DNA of 11,377 nt from JAXGPP01 sp964436865 (GTDB lineage: Bacteria > Planctomycetota > Planctomycetia > Pirellulales > Thermoguttaceae), in NCBI GenBank assembly GCA_964436865.1, contig CAYTFK010000233.1, positions 1 to 11,377 on the forward strand, read 5' to 3'. The position numbers and the translations under genes were made by a program. Positions 7,491-11,377 of the stretch are shown here, in pieces; position 1 is the first letter of the stretch, and each line of letters begins with the position of its first letter. The notes under the pieces were generated by a model. That model was not told where the DNA came from, searched no databases, and saw nothing but the letters and a program-made list of their open reading frames with translations.

Positions 7491-7540
7491 CCTACAGGTA
7501 GGAGACACGCGGGTGTCTCACGAGCGAGTCCTGTAGGGAG
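7491..7540 (+). promoter_or_regulatory. Nested hairpin overlapping the ribosome binding site of the 7550 gene
   Basis: An outer 8-bp stem (CCTACAGG 7491-7498, CCTGTAGG 7530-7537) encloses a perfect inner 7-bp hairpin (GAGACAC 7502-7508, GTGTCTC 7513-7519). The 3' outer arm overlaps the GTAGGGAG ribosome binding sequence, which ends nine bases before the ATG at 7550. If it forms in RNA, the structure would partly hide the start site. Confidence 0.45.
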
Positions 7541-7549
7541 TCTAGCGTC

Positions 7550-7771
7550 ATGGCGGTTCCTTCTCTCCGCACCCCGGGCCGGATCGCGGCCGAACTCGGG
7601 GAGCCATTGTCTCGGGTGCTTTACGTTCTTCGCACCCGCCCCCACATCGAGCCTTCGGCAAGGGCTGGAGTTATGCGTCTGTACGACCGGCGGTCCGTCG
7701 CGCAGGTGCGACACGAACTGAACGCCATCTCGGCGAAGCGGGCCGGAAAGGGGGTGGCGAATGTCCAGTGA
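7550..7771 (+). CDS. Small MerR-like helix-turn-helix protein
   Basis: 73 residues, with GGGAG nine bases before the ATG. Residues 7-48 (RTPGRIAAELGEPLSRVLYV, then a short wing and LYDRRSVAQV) follow the pattern of a single MerR-type winged HTH: helix-turn-helix, a variable wing, then a Tyr-Asp pair leading into a helix. No effector domain is present. It is the first gene of an overlapping set and ends 11 bases inside the next gene, another small HTH protein. Probably a DNA-binding factor of the element; it could serve as an excisionase-like or replication-control protein. Confidence 0.75.
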   Translation: MAVPSLRTPGRIAAELGEPLSRVLYVLRTRPHIEPSARAGVMRLYDRRSVAQVRHELNAISAKRAGKGVANVQ

Positions 7772-7976
7772 ACTTGCTGCCCAGATGCGACTTTTGCTCT
7801 CCGCCCGCCAGGCCGCCAAGGCGCTGGCGATCTGCGAGAAGACGCTGTGGTCGCACACCCAGCCCCGCGGCAGCATTCCATCGATCAAGATCGGCAGCCG
7901 GGTGCTCTACGCCGTGGATGACCTCCGCCGCTGGATCGACGAGCAGAAGGGAGGGCCTCGCCATGACGCGAAATAG
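7761..7976 (+). CDS. Excisionase-family helix-turn-helix protein
   Basis: 71 residues. The ATG at 7761 follows AAGGGGGT by five bases and overlaps the preceding gene by 11 bases. Residues 11-62 match the excisionase-type HTH_17 pattern: LLSARQAAKALAICEKTLW (helix-turn-helix), then a basic wing SIKIGSRVLYAVDDLRRWID. Such proteins bend DNA in site-specific excision or act as small regulators. The family call is good. An actual excision role is uncertain because no integrase is in the window. The end overlaps the primase gene by 14 bases. Confidence 0.8.
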   Translation: MSSELAAQMRLLLSARQAAKALAICEKTLWSHTQPRGSIPSIKIGSRVLYAVDDLRRWIDEQKGGPRHDAK

Positions 7977-8859
7977 CGACTGGCAACGCGTGAGCCGGCG
8001 CCGGCCCTGCCCGATCTGCGGCAAGCCCGACTGGTGCCTGTACACCGGATCCGCCGAAGACCCCTCGGCAGCCATCTGTGCGCGGATCGAGAGCGAGCGG
8101 CCGGCCGGTGAAGGCGGCTGGCTCCATCGCTTGCGGAACGAGGATCACCGTGGGCGCTCACTTCTGCGGCGGCGGGTGATCCGCGCGGCCCCGGATGGCG
8201 AAGGCGAGCGGCCGATCATGGACTTCGGCGCGTACGCGCGGCTGTGCCACCGATCTTGCCTTCCCGGTGCGCTGCGGCAGCTGGCGGATGGCCTGGGGCT
8301 CTCGCATGAAAGCCTCGTGAGGCTGCAGGTGGGCTCGAGCCGCCGGCATAACGCCTGGACGTTCCCGATGTCGGATGCGGCAGGCCAGGTGACCGGCATC
8401 CGGTTGCGGCTGGCCGACGGTCGCAAGCTGAGCGTGAGGGGCGGGCGCGAGGGCTTGTTCGTCCCGGTGGACCTGGAAGTCGTGGACTGGCTGCTGGTCT
8501 GCGAAGGGCCAACTGACACGGCGGCGCTGGTGGATCTCGGCTTCGCTGCCGTCGGACGCCCCTCGTGCAGCGGCGGCGCGCGGCAGCTTACGGCTCTGGT
8601 CGCTCGCCTCCGCCCGAGCGAAGTCGTGATCGTCGCCGACGCGGACGAGCCCGGGCGGCGCGGCGCCGAGCATCTCGCGGGGGTAATGCTGCCCTACGTT
8701 CCGGCGGTGCGGGTACTTTTCCCGCCCGACGGCATCAAGGACGCCCGCGCATGGAAGCTCGCCGGCGCGTCGACGACCGACGTGGCGGCGGCAGTCGAGG
8801 CGGCGGATGTTCGCCGCCTGACGATCAAGTCCCGGCTCGCAGGAGGACGCCGCCCATGA
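7963..8859 (+). CDS. TOPRIM domain primase-like protein with N-terminal zinc finger
   Basis: 298 residues. The ATG at 7963 lies behind AGGGAGG; the same frame is open further upstream, but that part shadows the excisionase gene. An N-terminal CPICG (Cys16, Cys19) with later cysteines (Cys25, Cys39) suggests a CHC2-like zinc-binding site. The TOPRIM domain occupies about residues 174-265. The catalytic Glu181 is in VCEGPTD, and the metal-binding Asp226 and Asp228 are in VIVADADEPG. A KDARAW motif at 259-264 is typical of plasmid and phage TOPRIM proteins. It probably makes primers for element replication, working with the DUF3987 protein encoded directly after it; the two genes overlap by four bases (ATGA). 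The 298 residues are short compared with chromosomal DnaG, and no helicase-binding domain is visible. Confidence 0.85.
   Translation: MTRNSDWQRVSRRRPCPICGKPDWCLYTGSAEDPSAAICARIESERPAGEGGWLHRLRNEDHRGRSLLRRRVIRAAPDGEGERPIMDFGAYARLCHRSCLPGALRQLADGLGLSHESLVRLQVGSSRRHNAWTFPMSDAAGQVTGIRLRLADGRKLSVRGGREGLFVPVDLEVVDWLLVCEGPTDTAALVDLGFAAVGRPSCSGGARQLTALVARLRPSEVVIVADADEPGRRGAEHLAGVMLPYVPAVRVLFPPDGIKDARAWKLAGASTTDVAAAVEAADVRRLTIKSRLAGGRRP
8841..8846 (+). promoter_or_regulatory. Ribosome binding site setting the DUF3987 start
   Basis: AGGAGG lies nine bases before the ATG at 8856. It supports this start over the much earlier ATG at 8565, which would add 97 arginine-rich residues read out of frame through the primase gene. 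Confidence 0.8.
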
Positions 8860-10622
8860 GTGACGATCTCGATCTCGTGCTTGAGCGGCGGCCCGGGAGC
8901 AACGGCTCGGTGGTCATGACGACCCGGCTCGGTGCCGAGGTGATCCATGTCGATCAGCTTGAATTGTGCGACGCCGCGGCCCGGCAGCGCTACGCGGCGG
9001 CCGTCTGCGACGGACGCAAGGGAATTGATCAGGCGGCCGTGTCGGACGAATTGCTGCGGATGGCCGCAGAGCGTACATCGACGTCGAATCGTCCGTCGGA
9101 CGGCCGGCGGTCCCGTCGGGCAGTCACGGCGGCGCGGTACGCGCCGTTTCCGGTGTCCGTGCTGCCGGAACCGTTGAGGTCCCTGGTCATCGCCGCGGCC
9201 CAGGCGATGTGCTGCGATCTGGCCTACGTCGCACTGCCGGCGCTGGCGGTCGTGGCGGCGGCGATCGGCACCAGCCGGCGGATCCGGCTCAAACGCGGCT
9301 GGACGGAGCCAGCCGCTGTCTGGACCGTCATCGTCGGGGAGAGCGGCGCGATGAAGACGCCGCCGTACAAACTGGCGGTCGATCCTCTCCGCCAGCTCCA
9401 GGGGCAGCTACTCCGGGAACACGAAGAAAAGCTGGAGCTCTATGAGCGCCAGAAGATGCTCTACGAGAAAGAGCTGGCCGAATGGAAACGCGACAAGAAG
9501 ACGCATCTCGACCCGCCGGTCAAGCCCGAGGAGCCGCGCGCCGTACGGGTGGTGATCAGCGATACGACGGTCGAAGCGATCGCTCCGATCCTTTTGGCGA
9601 ACCCCCGTGGGCTGCTCCTGGCTCGCGACGAACTGGCGGGCTGGATCGGCTCCTTCGACCGGTACTCAGGTGGTCGCGGATCGGATGCCGCCCAATGGTT
9701 GTCGATGCACAACGGCGAGTCGATCATTGTCGACCGGAAGACCGGTACACCGCGCACGATCTATGTCCCGCAGGCCCTGGTGAGTGTGACGGGCAGCATC
9801 CAGCCTGATATCCTGCGGCGGGCGCTCGGCAGCGAACACCGCGAATCGGGACTGGCGGCCCGCCTGCTGTTTGCCTATCCGCCGCGGAGGCCCAAACAGT
9901 GGTCGGAGGATGAGATCGACCCTGAGCTGCAGATGCGCTACGCCTCTCTCCTGGAGCAGCTGCACGGCCTCCAGCCGAGCATCCGTGCCGACGGTAGCCA
10001 GGAGCCGGCGATCCTTGATCTCACACCCGAGGCGAAACGACTGTGGATCGAGTTCTATAACCAGCACGCCGCCGAGACGGCGGAGCGGTCCGGCGACCTC
10101 GCCGCTGCCTGGTCGAAGCTCGAGGGCTATGCCGCCCGGCTCGCGCTGGTGGTCCAAATGGCACGCCAGGCAGCAGGCGACCCGACGGCCGATCCGCTCG
10201 TTGTCGACGCCAGGAGCATTGAGGCGGGTGTGGCGCTGTCACGGTGGTTCGGCGGCGAGGCCGAGCATGTCTACGGCGCCATGGTGGAGTCCGACGAGGA
10301 TCGCGACCGGCGGCAGCTGGTGGAGAAGATCGTCGAGCTCGGCGGTCGGGTGACGGCTCACGAGCTACGGCACCGTGGATTCGGGGGGGACACGGGAGCT
10401 GCCGAGGCGGCGCTCTGTGACCTCGTCCAGCGCGGCCACGGGCGGTGGGACGATCATCCGCCCGGACCGAACGGTGGCCGCCCGACGCGCGTATTCATCG
10501 TCGACGGTGCCGAGAACGCCAAAACCGAAACCCTGCTGAATCCGGCAAAAAGTGATGGTTTTGGTTTTGGTGCTGTCGGCGAAGTTGCCAAAACGGAGTC
10601 TGACGAATGGGGGGAGATATGA
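8856..10622 (+). CDS. DUF3987 family ATPase, probable replicative helicase of the element
   Basis: 588 residues. The start overlaps the primase stop (ATGA) and has AGGAGG nine bases upstream. Residues about 95-470 form the DUF3987 core. A Walker A-like GESGAMKT at 161-168 has Met where the usual Gly precedes Lys. A charged coiled-coil insertion spans about 180-215 (LREHEEKLELYERQKMLYEK). A Walker B-like LLLARDEL is at 253-260, SVTGSIQP at 310-317, and an arginine-bearing GLAARLLFAYPP at 332-343. Residues about 486-548 resemble a winged helix. The family is found in phages, satellites and integrated elements next to primases, and is thought to act as a replication helicase; that role is inferred here. 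Residues 553-572 are encoded by palindromic repeat copy C, followed by a short tail. Its end overlaps the TubC-like gene by 16 bases. Confidence 0.85.
   Translation: MSDDLDLVLERRPGSNGSVVMTTRLGAEVIHVDQLELCDAAARQRYAAAVCDGRKGIDQAAVSDELLRMAAERTSTSNRPSDGRRSRRAVTAARYAPFPVSVLPEPLRSLVIAAAQAMCCDLAYVALPALAVVAAAIGTSRRIRLKRGWTEPAAVWTVIVGESGAMKTPPYKLAVDPLRQLQGQLLREHEEKLELYERQKMLYEKELAEWKRDKKTHLDPPVKPEEPRAVRVVISDTTVEAIAPILLANPRGLLLARDELAGWIGSFDRYSGGRGSDAAQWLSMHNGESIIVDRKTGTPRTIYVPQALVSVTGSIQPDILRRALGSEHRESGLAARLLFAYPPRRPKQWSEDEIDPELQMRYASLLEQLHGLQPSIRADGSQEPAILDLTPEAKRLWIEFYNQHAAETAERSGDLAAAWSKLEGYAARLALVVQMARQAAGDPTADPLVVDARSIEAGVALSRWFGGEAEHVYGAMVESDEDRDRRQLVEKIVELGGRVTAHELRHRGFGGDTGAAEAALCDLVQRGHGRWDDHPPGPNGGRPTRVFIVDGAENAKTETLLNPAKSDGFGFGAVGEVAKTESDEWGEI
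10509..10582 (+). repeat. Palindromic repeat, copy C, inside the DUF3987 coding sequence
   Basis: The arms CCAAAACCGAAACC (10519-10532) and GGTTTTGGTTTTGG (10557-10570) pair with one C-to-T change that would keep a G-U pair in RNA. The loop is 24 bases with the core GAATCCGGCA. The 5' extension GCCGAGAACGCC and a partly complementary 3' flank TGCTGTCGGCGA lengthen the palindrome. In the gene's frame it encodes ENAKTETLL-NPAKS-GFGFG. Confidence 0.8.
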
Positions 10623-11065
10623 CAGCATCCGACCTGCTCGCCGAACTGAGTCGGCGTGGAGTGACGCTGACTGCCGTCGGCTCCCGACTCCGCTATCATC
10701 CCCGCTCGGCGGTGACGCCGGAGTTGCTGGCGGAACTGAGGCAGCACAAGCCGGCACTCCTGGAGTCGCTCCGTGAGGTGGAATCGGAGAACACCGAAAC
10801 CGAAACCTCGTCGAATTCCGCAGAAAACAGGGGTTTCGGTTCCGTTGTTGATCCGCAGTGGCTGAAAGCCTACGTGGCCGTGTATGGGTGCTACCCGCCC
10901 CAAGGGGTTGGCGGACCCGGCTTCACCGAACAATGGATCGCTGAGCAGGAGCGGACCGGCTGGCCAGTGCTGAAGGAGGTAGACGATGTCGTGCCGTGGG
11001 AGCAACTGGCCAAGCCGGTTAGCACAGGCTATCTCGGTGATCCTCGATCGCCCTCGTCGAGGTGA
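10607..11065 (+). CDS. TubC N-terminal docking domain-like protein carrying a palindromic insert
   Basis: 152 residues. The ATG at 10607 has GGAG eight bases upstream; a second in-frame ATG at 10619 overlaps the DUF3987 stop but has its G-rich tract only two bases away. Residues 6-56 (ASDLLAELSRRGVTLTAVGS, then RLRYHPRSAVTPELLAELRQ) match the TubC_N docking fold: a helix, a two-strand hairpin with Gly, then Thr-Pro-Glu-Leu and a helix ending in HKPALLESL. In hybrid NRPS/PKS lines this domain joins subunits. Small proteins with it also occur in mobile elements, where the partner is unknown; none of the neighbours is biosynthetic. Residues 61-80 come from repeat copy D. Residues 82-152 (WLKAYVAVYGCYPPQG, then FTEQWIAEQERTGWPVL) are an unassigned domain. 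Confidence 0.75.
   Translation: MGGDMTASDLLAELSRRGVTLTAVGSRLRYHPRSAVTPELLAELRQHKPALLESLREVESENTETETSSNSAENRGFGSVVDPQWLKAYVAVYGCYPPQGVGGPGFTEQWIAEQERTGWPVLKEVDDVVPWEQLAKPVSTGYLGDPRSPSSR
10784..10845 (+). repeat. Palindromic repeat, copy D, inside the TubC-like coding sequence
   Basis: The arms are less perfect: ACCGAAACCGAAACC at 10793-10807 against GGTTTCGGTTCCG at 10832-10844, with ten base pairs nearest the loop intact. The 24-base loop has the core GAATTCCGCAGA, close to that of copy A. The 5' extension TCGGAGAACACC is conserved. In frame it encodes ENTETETSS-NSAEN-GFGSV, between the docking domain and the C-terminal domain. Confidence 0.75.
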
Positions 11066-11139
11066 AGTCGGATCACGAGGGTGCCGCCGGAGGCTATGAA
11101 CCTGGGCAGCCTGGCAGTAAGCTGATCAGGAAGTGCGAA

Positions 11140-11179
11140 TCGTCGGTTTGTAATTGTTAAATATCAAGCACGAGATAGA
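11140..11179 (+). promoter_or_regulatory. AT-rich promoter-like segment before the XRE gene
   Basis: TTTGTAATTGTTAAATATC (11147-11165) is strikingly AT-rich against the GC-rich surroundings and lies just upstream of the repressor start at 11180. No -35/-10 pair of standard spacing can be assigned. A promoter or autoregulatory site is likely by position only. Confidence 0.35.
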
Positions 11180-11377
11180 ATGATGTCAGCCAAGGGCAGA
11201 CGAACAGACAAGCCCAGCGACCAGTTGCGGAAGATCATTGAGCGGGCGGGTATCACGCGCTACGAGCTGGCGAAACGGACCGGGGTGCAGCAGTCGGCCC
11301 TGTCGCGGTTCATGGCGGGGTCGGTAGGGCTGACGCTGGATTCGATCGACCGAATGGCTCCGGTCCTGGGACTGAAA
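11180..11377 (+). CDS. XRE-family helix-turn-helix repressor (3' partial)
   Basis: The frame is open from ATGATG at 11180 to the window end, giving 66 residues. A weak GAGATAG lies upstream; either of the two adjacent Met codons could be used. Residues about 14-64 form a Cro/CI-type HTH: LRKIIERAGITRYELAKRTG, then VQQSALSRFMAG as the recognition helix, and LDSIDRMAPVLGL closing the fold. It probably regulates the element or forms part of its immunity or toxin-antitoxin control. It starts 114 bases after the TubC-like gene, behind an AT-rich segment, so it probably has its own promoter. Confidence 0.8.
   Translation, partial: MMSAKGRRTDKPSDQLRKIIERAGITRYELAKRTGVQQSALSRFMAGSVGLTLDSIDRMAPVLGLK

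Larger units (their letters stand above)
6495..11377 (+). mobile_element. Replication and regulation module of a probable integrated element (boundaries unknown)
   Basis: Co-directional, mostly overlapping genes encode HTH proteins, an excisionase-like protein, a TOPRIM primase-like protein, a DUF3987 ATPase, a TubC-docking protein and an XRE repressor. This gene mix is typical of satellites, plasmids and integrated elements rather than of chromosomal housekeeping regions. No integrase, structural, conjugation or att sequence can be seen, and the right end is beyond the window. Element identity is inferred from content only. Confidence 0.55.

Noticed and set aside
7768..7962. Upstream extension of the TOPRIM protein
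   Set aside because: It is a shadow of the excisionase-like gene. The ATG at 7963 has a strong AGGGAGG, and the zinc finger begins shortly after it.
8565..8855. Upstream extension of the DUF3987 protein
   Set aside because: It is the shifted frame of the primase gene (arginine-rich). The ATG at 8856 has AGGAGG and a typical four-base overlap with the primase stop.
3534..10845. CRISPR repeats
   Set aside because: The palindromic copies are kilobases or hundreds of bases apart, with no regular spacers and no Cas genes.
10607..11065. Assignment of the TubC-like gene to a biosynthetic cluster
   Set aside because: No adenylation, condensation, ketosynthase or carrier domain is encoded in the window; the neighbours are replication and regulation genes.

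Overview
This GC-rich window most likely comes from a planctomycete. The clearest marker is the first protein: it carries the LEPR-XLL-type N-terminal motif (VEALERRELLA), followed by SdrD B-like domains, an architecture typical of large planctomycete extracellular proteins. A secreted hypothetical glycoside hydrolase and a small replication module of TOPRIM primase plus DUF3987 protein fit the same source. All identifications rest on reading the sequence; no database search was possible.

Layout. (1) 1-2706, plus strand: the 3' part of a large surface protein whose start lies upstream of the window. (2) 2707-3737: a gene-poor stretch with a 100-base run of N (3192-3291), a possible gene tail just after the gap, and two dispersed repeats. 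(3) 3738-5648, minus strand: a signal-peptide-bearing GHL6/fucosidase-like glycoside hydrolase with a GTG start. (4) 5649-6494: a non-coding region between divergent genes, with further copies of both dispersed repeats and a cluster of hairpins. (5) 6495-11065, plus strand: six tightly packed genes. They encode a two-HTH hypothetical protein, a MerR-like small HTH protein, an excisionase-like HTH protein, a zinc-finger/TOPRIM primase-like protein, a DUF3987 ATPase, and a protein with a TubC-type docking domain. From 7550 on, every junction is an overlap of 4 to 16 bases, so they should be co-translated. (6) 11180-end: the start of an XRE-family HTH repressor.

Regions 5 and 6 look like the regulation and DNA-replication core of an integrated element (satellite, plasmid-like or prophage-like). 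No integrase, capsid or conjugation gene is visible, so the element type is open.

The most unusual feature is a palindromic repeat family with arms CCAAAACCGAAACC / GGTTTCGGTTTTGG and a 23-24 base loop. Four copies occur in one orientation. Two are intergenic and flank the glycoside hydrolase gene as direct repeats. The other two lie inside coding sequence, at the C-terminus of the DUF3987 protein and in the linker of the TubC-like protein. Both coding copies are read in the same frame and give alignable 20-residue inserts. This resembles the protein-invading palindromic elements known from Rickettsia, here apparently in an unrelated lineage.
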